From: Centrapalus pauciflorus
Taxonomy: Eukaryota; Streptophyta; Magnoliopsida; Asterales; Asteraceae
DNA length: 64,000 nt
Reading direction: 5' to 3'
NCBI GenBank assembly: GCA_020465985.1
Contig: JAANYP010001762.1
Span: 268,396 to 332,395 of the forward strand
Part shown: positions 31,318 through 43,614 of the stretch, piece after piece
Numbering within the stretch: position 1 is the first letter of the stretch
Layout: each line of letters begins with the position of its first letter
Program-made: the position numbers and the translations under genes
Notes under the pieces: model-generated
Seen by the model: only the letters and a program-made list of their open reading frames with translations
What the model was told of the DNA's origin: nothing
The model's database searches: none

Positions 31318-34100
31318 ATGGAGTTTGTCAAATAACATAACTGTCTCCCCTATTCTCTCAAACACACTGACCTTCAACCATTCCATGATATGATGGACTT
31401 CCTTCTTAGTTCCCACATTCATCATGCTCTCACCATAAACCCCACAATATACATATCTCATATAGAGCAATTTTGGAAACATGCCTCTGTCCAAACCATT
31501 AATGGAGTCACTTCTTTGACATCCAAGATTGATGGAACCACTGTCACCATCACTGAGGATCTCATACGTCAACACTTGCATCTTCAAGATGCCACAGGTA
31601 TAACCGATCTTTCTCTTACTGCCTTACATGAAGGCCTTTTTGCTATAGGGTATAGGGGCCCTACTGATTCTTATACTTTCTATAAAACTAATTTTGCCCC
31701 TAAGTGGAAATATCTTGTTCATATATTCCAGCAATGTATTAGCCCTAAAAGAACTGGTTGGTCTAAATTTTCTTCAAACATAGCCACTGCCTTAGTGTGT
31801 TTATCTACAGGCCAACAGTTCAATTTTTCTAATATGATTTTTCAGGGTATGTTAAGGCATCATGCCCTAAAGCATGGGAAATTTTTGATGTATCCTAGAT
31901 TTTTGGCTGAAATTATTGCAAGGACTTGCAGTAATTTCAATGTACATAAAATGATTCATGTTTCCCATAGGCACTCTTTACCTACAATAAAGCGTCTTTT
32001 AAAATCAAGTGCCAATTTTTTTAGTGTAGATGTCCCATTGCTTTCTGCAATGTTGGGCATCAATCCACTAAACAGAGGAGAGGGTCCTGAGCAGGCTTAG
32101 CCTAACATCACTGCTTCACCTCCAGGACCCCAACCCACTCCTCATGATACAAATACTCCTTCTGATCCTTCTATCAAACCCACATCCCCACTTATACTAT
32201 AGAAAAGAAAAAGGGTTTCAGGAGCTCCTTCCTCCTCAGCCCAAATACAAGAGCCAAATGTCCCTGTGCAGGAGGACACTCCTGCACAGAATATCCAAAG
32301 GGCACCCACTGAGGACACTCCCATCCTCAATTCGGAGGTGAACATCCCAACAGAGGATGTCCATATGGGTTCTGTGGCTGACACTACTGTTGTTTCTGCA
32401 CAAGAGGCACAGGACAGTGTCAACATTATTAAGACCACACCCTTGGCAACAGAGGGTGTGCAAGCACCTTCTGGAAGTCCCCACAACCAAGAACAAAGGG
32501 GCCCAGAGGCTTCTACTTTTGGAATTCCTGCCAGTGATAGATCACAAGCACCACACTCTTTTGCTGATCTTGAGGCTAGTCTACAACTTAAGCTTTTGAC
32601 GGATCCTCAGCTGAAACATGTTGTAGCAATGTTGGAATACTATCAGTCCATTATTGCTGCACAGGGGGCAAAATTATTTCCCTTCAACAGACAGAAGCTG
32701 CTCAGAATCAGAGAATGGACTATATTCATAAGGGGTTCACCCTCTGTGGAAATAAGATCATTCAATTTGAGAGGATGATTCGAACCCTAATGGCAAAGGT
32801 TGTTGGTCCTCCTGACCAAACCAATGCATCCAAAAAGGGGGAGAATCAGGAGATCCCTAGTTCAGTCCAAGCAGCTCCAACTCCTTCTCCAACAGTCCAA
32901 GATTCTAGGCTAACAGTCCCAACAGCTACTCAAGCTGTTAGCCTAGAAACTCAAGCTGCTTCCAAAAGAAAAACAGGAGTTGTTATCCGAGAAACCAGTC
33001 AAGCTCCTGTCAGTATAGTCCAAGCTACAACTTCTGCAACCAAGGATAAGGGCAAGGGCATCCTCATAGAATCTCCAAAGCACAAATTTTCATCTAGAGA
33101 TGCACAGGTTGCTCATGACGCTGAATTTGCCAGACAGTCAGCAGAAGAACAGGATGAACTCCTGGACCAGCAAACCCATGCCCCAATGCAAGATGATGAA
33201 ACCTTAGTTGATTACCTAAGAGGGTTTGTGGTTAAACAGAATGAGAGGAAAAGGAAAATGCCAACAGGGCATTCAAAGGCTGAGCACAGAAAGTTTTTGA
33301 TCAATTTTGCCTATTCAGTTGGGATTCCAAAGAAGATGGCTCAGTCAATGAATACAGAGAGGCTGCAAGAAATTCATGATAAGGAGATGGAAAAACAAAA
33401 AATAACCAAAGTCTCCCATCAAGTCCAAAGCCAGAAGGAACCAAGTCAAGCTGGTGCCAGTGAGCCAGCTCCACCTGTTCAAGTTGTTGCTACTAATCCT
33501 CAATCAGAAGCAATCTCTCAAGCAAAGCTTGATCAGGTGAAAAAGGTGTTGTTTGAACATCAATTTCAGAAGGTAATGGAGATTGAAAAGACCCTCGACC
33601 AGCATGACTTCTAAAAACCTCCCATTACATACTGGTATGCTAAGTCAATGGATGACATTGACTTAATATATCATTTTGTTGTCAGAAGAGAAGTTGGTCC
33701 TGAGGAAGAATATAAGAGTATAATGCACATAGTTCAAGGGATCACCAGAGATGAGCTTACCAGAATGCATCATGTTGGATCTATGAGTCAAGTCAGGTCT
33801 TCACTTCCACAGGTCAAGCAGGCTATAAAAGATCTAAAAAGCATTTTTGATCCAGAGTCAATAAGAAAAGATGTAGAAGATGCCAAGGAGATGAAGATTG
33901 CACAGGTTGATCTGTATGTAAAATCAAAGACATACAGACTCAGATTTGCAAATAGATCCAGCATGTTCTTCAATTTTGAATTTTTTGATCTTCCAAGGGC
34001 ATGGTTGGTACAGATGAGCTCAGTAAAGATATACTGTGATAGAGAAGAATTGAAAAGAGAATTTTTTAAGGCAGTTAATCAGAAACTTTCACAATTGTAA
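31318..34100 (+). pseudogene. C1 aORF
   Basis: ATG at 31318, in frame with the conserved MMDFLLSSHIHHAL at 31390 but cut by TAA at 31333-31335. N-terminal domain to 32100: IEQFWKHA, LRQHLHLQDA-like block, WKYLVHIFQQCISPKRTGWSKFSSN, FNFSNMIF and MYPRFLAEII. The linker (32101-33600) is Pro/Ser/Gln rich with frameshifts (32266-32778, 32715-33614) and repeats of VQAxx. The C-terminal domain at 33615-34100 holds ITYWYAKSMDDIDLIYHFVVRREVG, FDPESIRKDVEDAKEMKIAQVDLY and the final QKLSQL; TAA at 33612-33614 separates it. Function unknown. It is followed by PPT and LTR. Confidence 0.65.
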
Positions 34101-34194
34101 GTTTTTGGATGCCTTAGTTTGTAGATAACAGTTTTACTTTGTTTTATTTCCTTATCTGTATCGAAACTTAAGGTCTTGTGTAAAGAATTTAAGT

Positions 34195-34204
34195 TAGGGG
34201 GAGA
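34195..34204 (+). other. C1 polypurine tract
   Basis: TAGGGGGAGA immediately before the 3' LTR. Confidence 0.8.
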
Positions 34205-34205
34205 T

Positions 34206-34859
34206 TGTCGGGAAATATTCTAAGTATGTCAAGCTGTTAGTTAGATTTCTCAAACTCTTAGTAGATTTTCTGTGTAAGTACAAAGTTCAAGCTATTAGTT
34301 GAAGAAGTTCGAGCTGCTAGTTAAAAAGTTCAAGCAGCCAGTGTTCAAACTCAAGTTGCTCAACAGATAAACTTCAAGCTGCTCAACAACTCAATAAACA
34401 GAAAGTGCTGATATTCAGGAAAGATATATTCGAAGATTCAAGCATATCTACTATCAGAGAAATCAGAGTTTATCAAGGAAACAAATCAGAAAGCAGTATA
34501 TATACATAGAATAGGTTTTTCTATTGTAAAGTCTGCACGTACAAGTTTATTCAGTTGTAATTGCTTTTCTGATTAGGTTTTCATAAGCCTCTAAGGTTGT
34601 AAAACCCTAAGAACAATCTGTGTTCTTCGTCTAATCAAACATATTAGAGGTGATTGTAATCGTTGAGTTTGGCAATACAAATGATCTTTTGATTATTGAT
34701 TACGTTTATGTGATCATTTGCTTTTGAAAGTTTTTCTTAAAACAATTAAGTGTTATTCCGCAAACTTCTTAATTGGACTTTGATTCAATACAAGGTTATT
34801 GGTTTATACTCTGATTAATTCAAACCAGTTAATCTTAGGTAGTTAATTTAATCTTGGCA
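34206..34859 (+). repeat. C1 3' LTR (654 bp)
   Basis: TGTCGGGAAAT...CTTGGCA; aligns throughout with 10774-11430. It is followed by AGCTC, matching AGCTT before the 5' LTR at four of five bases. Confidence 0.9.
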
Positions 34860-36223
34860 AGCTCTCTCAAGTAATGAACGAGCTTCAGCAACATAACTCA
34901 AGGTTAGACCAGCAGAATGCTCAACTACAATCCCAAGTGGTTGCTCAACAAGAAACAATGTCAGCCCAGTAATCACAAATACTAACTCTGCAGACCCTGG
35001 TTGAGCAAATAATGAAAGATCTACAAGCTCAGGGCGAGAGCGCAGTTGCCGAGGAGATGAGTTAAGGGGAGTTCAGAGAGGAGATGACGAAGAAGGAGGT
35101 GACCCAAGTGCACAACAAGACAGTGAGCTCGAAGATCTTCCACATAAGACTGCTCAGTAAGATGAAATTCAGGGGGAGCCTCGATCATCTGGAACACGAG
35201 GAGGAGGAAATCAAGAAAAAGGCAAAGCTCCAGAAGCCTCAGAGTCCATTGAGCAAGAAATTATAGAAGCTTTAACTGGAATAGATGACGATGAGGATGT
35301 GATGTTTGACTTTGAAGATGATATAGAGGATCTTGAAGAAGGAAGATGAGGTTGATGAGATTGTGAATCAGAAGCAGCCTATCACATAGGCTTATACGAC
35401 CTAAGAACAAAACGTGATTGACATTGAAGCGCTCAAAGCTGCCTTAAATGATGAATCAGAGTTTGAAGTGCCTGACAGGGAGCTCACTAATGAAGAAAAG
35501 ATGAAATTGTGGCTCAGATTAGAAGAAAAGAAGAAGGATTTAACTTCGAAAGAAAAGATAAAGGTGTCTAGTGCTGGAAAGCTATCCGGAAACATACTTA
35601 GCTGGTTCTTCGATCGAGAATTGCAGCTCTTCATAATCAAAAGGAAAGATGGACGCCAGTATCTGGGGAGAAGATTGAAAGACTTTAACTCATTGCCTAA
35701 ATGAGAGATAAAGGCATTAGCTTGGAAAGAGCTCATCAACATCGGAGACGACCCCTTCGCTGAAGTTCTGTATAAGATTGTCAGAAGGGAAGGGAGGTCT
35801 AGAAAGTTTGAAAGGCTAAATCCAATAATGGGCAAGAGAGTAATGGACCATACAAAAATCGATCCTCTAACTGGCAAGCCATGGATAAAGATGTATTACA
35901 AGCCAGTTGGATGCTTAAGGAAAGTGCCTCTAAAGCCGATGCCTCAAGATGTCTTAGGAAAACTCAACTGGTGGTATGTTGATAGTGACACATGTGAAGC
36001 AGTGATGGAAGATGAGGATGAGAAAGTGCTTTTGAAGGTGTACGATCCCTTGCACCTAGTCAACTTGTCAAAGAATGATCTGCTCAAGCTTCATAATCAA
36101 GAAATCTCGTTTGATGAACATATGAAGTACGAAGGCAGAAAATATCAGAAAGTTGTAGAGGGTTGTGTAGAACAGGGATTGTTTGCAGGTAGTATTCTAA
36201 ATCAGCCTAGATCTATAGTTTAA
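34860..36223 (+). pseudogene. B1 aORF, 3' part
   Basis: Continues the aORF cut at 10773. First a coiled coil rich in Gln/Glu (34866-34970), then an acidic linker with several stops (34969, 35062, 35347). The C-terminal domain is at 35414-35704 (RELTNEEKMKLWLR, LSGNILSWFFDRELQLFIIKRKDG), a stop follows at about 35702, and 35828-36223 gives IDPLTGKPWIKMYYKPVGCLRKVPLKPMPQDV and HLVNLSKNDLLKLH. Closely collinear with B2 26380-27200. Not translatable as one protein. Confidence 0.65.
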
Positions 36224-36260
36224 TTGTATATCTATTTAGAAGCTATAATCGAGGGGAGTC

Positions 36261-36290
36261 TGTTAGTGCATCCTGTGTGATGATAGCAGT
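36261..36290 (+). repeat. B1 3' LTR, truncated to 30 bp
   Basis: TGTTAGTGCATCCTGTGTGA onward matches the start of the family-B LTR with a few changes, then breaks off. Confidence 0.7.
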
Positions 36291-37513
36291 GACGCATGCA
36301 CTGAACCCCCTAGCTACTCAGTTGTCTCTTCAAAGACTTCTGTTTCAATTTCACAGAGTTATAGCATATACTCAATTGACATATCACTTGGATATTGTTT
36401 ATTAAAACAAGGAAGACATCCTCTCCAATCTCTGACTTCATTTGACGCACAACATCTAGAATTTAATGTTATACACTTCTTATGACACATAAAGTATAGA
36501 GTCTACATGACTATAGATAGCTTGTGTACCGAGACAACACAAGAAAAAATATGAGTGGCCCTTTTTTATAAAGAATTTCACAATGATTATTTGGAAAACC
36601 TACGAGTGCTAATGTCATGCTAGCGCTGAACGTAGGTCATATAAACTATGTATATTGTCTCAACAGGGATTCCATGTGATCCTGGATTTGTGATTTACAA
36701 ATTAATTCGTTTTATTTTCTTCTGTTCAGGATGAAAAGCCAGGAACTTTTTTTTGTCATTTTTGTGACGGGGAGATGAATGTGTAAGAAGGGAGAGATCG
36801 TTATTTTGAATGAAAGAGATAAAAAGTTTTGATGTATTGTTTTGTTGAGGGGGAGAGTTGATCAAATGAGTAATCTTGATTATAATGAGTGGTTGAGTGA
36901 GACTATTTCTCTGTCTGTAATATTCTGAAATGTAATATTCTTTCAAAGTATGTAATCATCTGCTACTATGAAGAAAGAAGAACAAAAGATACTGAGATTT
37001 TTCATTCAAAGGGGAGAGCCACGATCTGAAAGATTAAGGGGAGAACATCAAAAGAAAAAGATCAATGATATATGTCAAAGTTCAGAGATCAGAGTTTAGA
37101 GCCCAAAACTTCAGAAGAATACAAGCCTTGATTACAATAAGTAGGAGATTGTTAGAAATTTTATTTTTTGAATTTAAGCTTATGTAATTACGCTTAATTG
37201 TAAATATTTAATTATACACTAAATGGGAGATTGTTAGCCCTAAAATAGTGTAAACCTAAATATAATAAAAGTCTAAGTTCATTTTTGTATATAGGAATAG
37301 TGGACTCTGTGTTGTATCTTAAATTGCTAGACTTAGAGGTGAGCGTTTGGACAAATCCCCCAATTTAGGCATAGGTATAACAAGGTGTGATAAAGAAAGA
37401 GTAGGAATAACAATCCTCTTATGTGTGGGTTTTTTAGTGTGAAAGTTCTTAGAGATTGAGTGATCGGTTGGTTGATTGTATTTAAGTGCAAAATATACTA
37501 GGAATGAAAGTTA
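36291..37513 (+). other. Decayed copia 3' region, unclassified
   Basis: No gene. Several tracts of the type GGGGGAGAG, GGGGAGAG and GGGAGATTGTTAG (36848, 37012, 37225) mark the 3' noncoding end of yet another copia-type element. A possible LTR start TGTTAGCCCT follows at 37232, and its end may be the CCCA just before 37514. The 36291-36690 part is unassigned. Boundaries are tentative. Confidence 0.3.
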
Positions 37514-38045
37514 TCACCCATGCTGCAGATGAATGAACTCCTGCTCTAACTCACGCCTTGTGTCATGTGGACAGTACTGAAGCTCAAACTCGACCCTGAA
37601 CTCTTCCCACAACATTTGATACACTACAACAAACCCTTTGGTGCTCAAAATCAATCTCCACCAACGCAAGGCTCGTCCCTTAAGAAAGTAAGAGGCATAA
37701 CTCACCATGTTATCCCTATCCACGTGGGTAATCCTAAAACGCTACCTCAACCTCTCGTAGCCAATCTAGTGCCTTTGAGGCACCAACTCCCCCTAAGAAC
37801 TCTAAAAGGAATTGCCCAATCATGAAGTCCTTAAAGGACCCTTGCATCGGCTGCTTAGAAGAAGCACCAGCCTGAGAACCCAACCTTGTCTCTGGTGGGG
37901 GCACACTACCTTGGCCCCGACTCACTCGCTGTGACGGCAAGTCCTCATCAAAAAATTGGCCCAAAATAGAATACAGATCAGACCTACGAACATATTCGTC
38001 TGTCCTAGACTCATCTCCCTGAGGCCTGCCGCCCTCACTGACCAT
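37514..38045 (-). pseudogene. Ty3/gypsy gag fragment (G1)
   Basis: Minus strand, starting ATG at 38045 (MVSEGGRPQGDES). It contains the gag hallmark: ASKALDWLREVEVAF, a frame break, then DRDNMVSYASYFLKGRALRWW, FRVEFELQYCP and RRELEQEFIHLQHG, which fits the Retrotrans_gag core of plant Ty3/gypsy elements. The coding match ends at about 37514, where plus-strand copia-like sequence abuts, so the gene is truncated on its 3' side. Gag would form the capsid. Only about 180 residues remain. Confidence 0.7.
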
Positions 38046-38203
38046 AGTCACATGCACATAAGGATAATAACATGTATTAACTCTACATAACAATATACAC
38101 TACTCATTAATACTTAGTTGATCTACTTCTAATTACAATCCAAGGATCTAGACACTATGTTTTAAGCTTAAGCATCGTCTAGATGCTTAACCTCTTAAAC
38201 CAA

Positions 38204-38216
38204 CGCTCTGATACCA
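38204..38216 (-). other. G1 primer-binding site
   Basis: Minus-strand TGGTATCAGAGCG, 4 bp inside the LTR edge at 38221 and upstream of the gag ATG, as expected for a minus-strand element. Confidence 0.7.
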
Positions 38217-38220
38217 TCCT

Positions 38221-40554
38221 TGTAACATCCTCGAAGTAATCCATGATGCCATCGTAAACGACACGTCGAGGGAGATATAATATAATAGTCCCTAACAATT
38301 CTCAATATCAAAACAAAAGCCCTTACAAAATTAAAAGTTTAATTTACATAATTAGTCACAGTAATTCCTTTTTATTTTACACAATATCCGAAGTATGTAA
38401 AATCCGCAAAACTATAACTACCTCTAATAAGGTAGCTAAAATCTCCTCAACTACTTATGTGTAGCCAAGTTGGGTCAATCAGGCATATTGAAACCATACA
38501 ACACTTTGGTCACCTCAGATACACACAATTAACACATAAAGTACGCTAATACTGATGAGAATGCAAGTGTTAATAGTATGATTATTAAAAAGTTCGATAG
38601 TAGAACATTCATAGTTCTCTACTAAATAGTATGAGATCTCACATAAATAGCTCGTAATAGATACTCATCCTGGTGAAATAATTCACGTACCCGAATCCCT
38701 AGATCGAACAAAGCATTTGTCAGGAGCACAAAATGGATTCGAGAGCGAGCCAATCACTGCCCATCCGTACTGTTCATCATAGTATCTTGGTAGCTCATGT
38801 GACAAAAATCTCATAAATAAAACACAGTTCTCAATTAAAACTGGATAATACATGCATGATAGTAACTTGGTGTAAAACTCATAATAATCTCATAAGTAGA
38901 TCTAAGTAAAAGATCATGCAAGTATATAATGAAATAATCATACATGTATCTCAGAAAAGCTTGCAAACTCACCTCACTCGGAAATAACGCTCCTCAAGTC
39001 TCGGGTCCCTGACCATAACCCAACCCTATCATCACGAGACCCTGGAAAAATAGTTTATTAACCCAATATCACTAACACGACTCCATTACCGAATACATAA
39101 TTCCCTATTATCCCACATATGCCCTAATACCTAAATACGTGACTCGAATACCCCAAACCCTAACCCTAACCCTGTAATTAGATCGCACCCACGCCCAAAG
39201 GGGTCGCGATCGCGATGACCTGGATTTCCAAACATCGATTAAATGCAAAACTCTACCCAAAAATATCTCTCTTAATCACATTAGCATTATCGTGGTACAA
39301 CACTAGAAAAGTTGGGAAGAACATAAAAGACATGGCTCAGATGCTATCAAAACAAGGCATAATCATCCAGGCTCAAAGAACATAAAGTAACTAATAAACA
39401 TGTGATCCCAGATATATCGCTAAAGCTTACTACTGAATCACAATCCCAATTTTGGTAAAACAAAAGACAAAAGAATTATATGGCTGATAGTGTGGGTTGT
39501 CACCAAAATGAAAGTCTAAGGCTCAAAAGGAATAATGCAGGTAGGGGTGTCCTTAGGGAATGGGGCTATCCTAACTATGCCATTATATAAGTACTAGATT
39601 CTCAAATGACGTGATCTTGGCTTGCATTTAACAAATAAGTTTTATCTTAATCCAAATAACACCGATAAATTCACACGAAAAGAAATAATGAGAATTAAAT
39701 ATCAATGTTAGATGGACTCAAATTTTCATGAAACGAATATACAAGGTTGTTTGTGCTTAAACATGCAATGTCAATAAAAAAGCATCACATGCAAATCAAA
39801 CAGCCTGTTGCCACAAAGAAAATCTCAAATTCACTTGCGCAGCTTCGCATGCATAGAAAATGAAATAATACTACTACGAGCCTCACATGCAAAAGTAAAG
39901 AGAAAATTTTGAAAATCAACCTATCTTTAAACAAGTGTGCATAAGCTTAAGTTAAGAACATACAAAGCCCAAAATTGATATGTTTATCCCCCACCCCACA
40001 CTAATTATAGACAATGCCCTCAGTGGCATGAACAATTCAAGATTGCATGGAACATGAAGGGAAAAGTAGAATAGAAAAACTTCCATGATACAATTATGCA
40101 TTGGCAGGTTGGTCTAGACGATGAGGCTGAATTTATTGCCAGTGAGCATCTTTGTATGGCCCATCATAACAAGACATCTAGAAACAAAGTAAACCACACA
40201 TTAGCAACCACCAAAATTGACATAAAGATAGCATCTGTACACAAAAATCAAATATATGCAACTAATAATATGGAAAATAATAATAAAAGAAACAATAAGT
40301 GAAAGATGTTGAAATGACACGACTAGAACTTTTATGATGTTTGTGATGATGAATGTAGTGAAGTGGGAAGACGGAAGAAGTGGCGAGTCATGACATAGGT
40401 TAAGGGTCTGCCTGAGCCGAAGTTGAGGGGTGTGATGCAGGCTTAGTGTCTGCTTACTCTATAGTAGAAGAGGCGGGACGCATTTGTCCACTAGAAGATT
40501 GGAAAATCTTCTCATCAAAGAATCAATCATCGTGCGTGGAGGTCAAAGGAGCAA
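38221..40554 (-). repeat. G1 5' LTR and further gypsy relics (end not resolved)
   Basis: The LTR edge is at 38221 (minus strand ...GGATGTTACA). Its outer end could not be placed, because the partner LTR is missing. Near 39985-40025 the minus strand reads GAGGGCATTGTCTATAATTA followed by GTGTGGGGTGGGGG, resembling the stretch just after pol in Athila/Tat-type gypsy elements, so a second relic may be present. No complete ORF. Two CCCTAA units near 39160 are too few to call telomeric. Confidence 0.35.
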
Positions 40555-41850
40555 TGTCACACCCTGATACCCTGCTTGGCAATAAGGCGTGACATCACGG
40601 AAACAAAGTCACAATCATAATGAACAACCTCTATATGGGACATTTTCGAAATATATGACATATAAGCATTGTTTTACAATCATAGAAACAAAAGAGTTCA
40701 CGAATGATGGAGATTAAAATACATGACAAAATAAATCTAGTTATGCAAATAAATCTCCATGTGGTTTGAAAAGCCTGTGACTCCAAAAGCTCGTAAAAAT
40801 CTTGATGGCTAACCGTGCATGCGATAATGTAGCCCTTATGATCCTGAGAATAACATGCTAAATGTGTCAACATAAAGTTGGTGAGCTCATAGGATTAAAT
40901 GATAAATATAGACCATGTATGGGAAAACACAAGATTTCATTTAGTTTATAAACGAATCAAATAACTTAAATATTACCATAAGTCTCCTGACCCCGAAACT
41001 TAACTTTTGATTGCCCTATGTGGTATCCAACACCATAATACAAAGAATTTTCAAATGATTATGCATTCGTTTACAAATGGCGCGACCAACCCAGATGGGG
41101 ACGTCAACCCAAATAGATTAATCCATAACATTCACGTTTATGATGTAATTAACGGTTCAAGATTGAGGGCGGTGGTGAAGTATAGCCTTGTGTAATACAT
41201 AAAATGATTCAAATACTTGTGTCCATAGAAAAAGTTGAGCATGTATTCTTGCCCCAAATAATATGAACAAGTAAAAATAGAGGCTATCAAAACTTACCGT
41301 AGAATTAATGTTAAAAGTGATGATCGAGATGTTGACTTTAACGATATTTGAAAGGACTTAACCAAGTCCTAAATGATATGAGAGACTTAATAAGGTCTGT
41401 AAGTGATGATGTGTATGCATGATGGTTTTAAGTTTAATCATCCAACATAAAAACTCCATTAAACCCACTTAAAAGTTCAAGTTTTATTTATAGTAATTTC
41501 CAGGATTTATCATGGTTTTCAGCCTACTTTGAGGCTATTTTTACCATAGCTACAAAACGATTTAGACTTTGATACTTTTAATCATAAAACTATTATATCT
41601 AAGAAATTATTTAAGATAAAAATTGTTTTTTTAGGTGTTTAGGTTAGGGAAATAGTCTGTTAAAACTCATATGTAAGCAACAAATGAGCTGCTAGAATTT
41701 TCGGTTTGCAAATAATATTTGGGGTTTTCAATCTCCGCATTATATTATGAAAATTTCAAGATCTTTAGTTAAGATATAGATCTAAATTCTAGAAAAAGAA
41801 TCACACCATTATGTTAAGTTTAGAGCTAGTTATGATTTTTCAAAGTTAAT
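40555..41850 (-). repeat. Probable Ty3/gypsy LTR (G2), minus strand
   Basis: TGTCACACCCTGATACC at 40555 and a GCGTGACATCACGG block are typical of the 3' end of gypsy chromovirus LTRs read in reverse. The TGTCAACATAAAGTTGGTGA stretch near 40866 also recalls Tekay/Del-type LTRs. No ORF. It is interrupted by C3 at 41851. Confidence 0.4.
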
Positions 41851-42451
41851 TGTTGGGAAATAATCCAAGTATGTCAAGCTGTTAGTAGTATTTCTGTGTA
41901 ATTACAAAGTTCGAGCTGCCAGTACAATAAACTCGAGCTGCTAGTTCAAAAGTTCAAGCTGCTCAACAGATAGATAACAGAAAGTGCTAAAATTCAGGAA
42001 GTGATAAATATTTTAAGATTTAAAGATCTTCCAAGCATATCTACTACAAGAGAAATCACAGTTCGTCAAGGAAACAAATCAGAAGGCTATAAATATAGAT
42101 AGACTAGGTCTTTCTAATGTAATCGTGGTGCTTAAGTTTTTCATATTGTAATTGCATTCTGATATAAGTTTCTAAAGCCTCTAAGATTGAAAAACCCTAA
42201 GAACAGTTTGTGTTCTTCGTCTAATCAAACAGATTAGAGGTGATTGTAATCCGAGATTTGGCGATATAAAGGTTTTGATATTAATTGTGTTTATTTGATT
42301 ATCTATTCTTTATTATTCTGAAAGTTTTCTTAAAACAATTAAGTGTTATTCCGCAAATTTCTTAATTGGACTTTGATTCAAAACAAGGTTATTGGTTTAA
42401 CTTTGATTTAATTAAAACCAGTTAATCTTAGGTGATTTTTTGATCTTGACA
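41851..42451 (+). repeat. C3 5' LTR (601 bp)
   Basis: TGTTGGGAAAT...GATCTTGACA; matches 10774-11430 with several indels. The five bases before it are TTAAT. Confidence 0.9.
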
Positions 42452-42453
42452 AG

Positions 42454-42466
42454 TGGTATCAGAGCC
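42454..42466 (+). other. C3 primer-binding site
   Basis: TGGTATCAGAGCC, 2 bp after the LTR. Confidence 0.85.
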
Positions 42467-42520
42467 ACAGGTTCTGTTTTGTTTTACTCTTTGTTTTCAA
42501 AGTCAGAAACTTTCATCTCT

Positions 42521-43614
42521 TAAAACAACAGTATGAAAATTTTTCTGGTGGAAAGAATGAAAACCTTAATCAAATCTTTGATAGGTTTAATAAGCTGATA
42601 GGTGAGTTGGAGAGTGCAAAGGTCAGCCTGGATCAAGATGAAGTAACAGAAAATTCCTCAGATCTCTTGGTGAAGAATGGACAGTGTATGCTGCACAATG
42701 GAGAACAAAGGACTCTCTAGATTAAATAGAGTTGGATGATCTCTACGACAGTCTGAGAGTGTTTGAATCTAAATTTGAAAATAAAAAGAAACTATTTTCT
42801 TATAATCAAAACACTGCTCTGTTGTCATCAGCATTAAATGATAAATTAAACTGTTATGATTCTTTTTCAGGAACTGATGGCAACTCTTCTAAAGTTCATT
42901 ATGAGGCATTTGTTGCAAGTGATGGACTTTTTGCTCTTAATGCTGAAGATCTGGAACAAATCCATCCAGATGATCTAGAAGAGATGGACTTAAAGTGGCA
43001 ACATGCCATGTTGACTATGAGGGCCAAACGATTTCTTAAAAGAACTGGCAGAACAAACATTCAAGCCAGAGCAGAAGGCAAGCCATCATTTGACAAATCA
43101 AAGGTTGAGTGCGTCAAATGTCACAAGCTTTGTCACTTTGCTAGAGAGTTTAGATCACGAGGTCAGCAGCCACAAAGACCCCAACAAACCAGTCAAATAC
43201 AATCTTCACAAGCCCTTGTTTCTCAAGAAGACAATGTTTTTGACTGGAGTGACCAAACAGAAGAGGAGTTTCAGAATCAATCTCTTATGGCAGAAACTAC
43301 AACTGTCACTTCCACTGAACTACCATCTGAGGTAAATGCTAAACTCTGCTCTCAAGCTTGCAAAAATATGGTTAAAAAAGTACAGAGATCATAATGAGAG
43401 CATGTGTAAAACTCTAGCAAAGATGGAAGAGAGGAGGTATGAGTATATGCAGGCAATAGAGGATCTTGAAAAACAGATGGAAGTCCAATCAAAAGCTAGA
43501 ACACCTAATGGAAGTCCAATTTAAAGATAGGGTAAAATATCAAGTCAATCCCAAGGAAGGAATAGGATATAAGGCTACTCCACCTCCATATAACAATAAA
43601 TACATTCACCCTAT
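42521..43614 (+). pseudogene. C3 gag remnant
   Basis: Begins abruptly at the codons matching C1 11868 (KQQYENFSGGKNENL), so the gag start is deleted. The 42732-43394 frame holds the knuckle region with its first cysteines changed (CVKCHKLCHFAREF; the last Cys is Phe), so zinc binding is probably lost. The donor-like GAG|GTAAAT is kept at 43331/43332. A further deletion near 43478 removes about 180 bp of coiled coil relative to C1, and at about 43614 a larger deletion jumps to the position of C1 14459. Confidence 0.75.

Larger units (their letters stand above)
10774..34859 (+). mobile_element. Copia element C1, full length but interrupted by B2
   Basis: Family-C Ty1/copia element with both LTRs (10774-11430 and 34206-34859). 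It is inserted in the B1 aORF with an imperfect target duplication: AGCTT on the left, AGCTC on the right. Without the nested B2 it is about 10.7 kb. Order: LTR, PBS, gag, protease, [B2], integrase, RT-RNase H, internal PPT-like tract, aORF, PPT, LTR. By eye its LTRs differ at clearly more sites than those of B2, in keeping with C1 being older. Confidence 0.9.
34860..36290 (+). mobile_element. Copia element B1, right segment
   Basis: Resumes B1 after C1: aORF 3' part, PPT (GAGGGGAGTC, 36251-36260) and the first 30 bp of a 3' LTR starting TGTTAGTGCATCC at 36261. Similarity to the family-B LTR stops after GATAGCAGT at 36290, where unrelated sequence begins, so the 3' LTR is truncated. Confidence 0.8.

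Noticed and set aside
36695..36946. Minus-strand 83-residue frame
   Set aside because: Lys/Ile/Asn-rich translation of AT-rich noncoding DNA, with no motif and no homologue elsewhere in the window.
39157..39176. Telomere-like CCCTAA units
   Set aside because: Only two to three imperfect units; chance occurrence in AT-rich LTR sequence is more likely than an interstitial telomere.
40096..41195. Small ORFs of 60-80 residues on both strands
   Set aside because: No recognisable motif; the region is best read as gypsy LTR and relic DNA.
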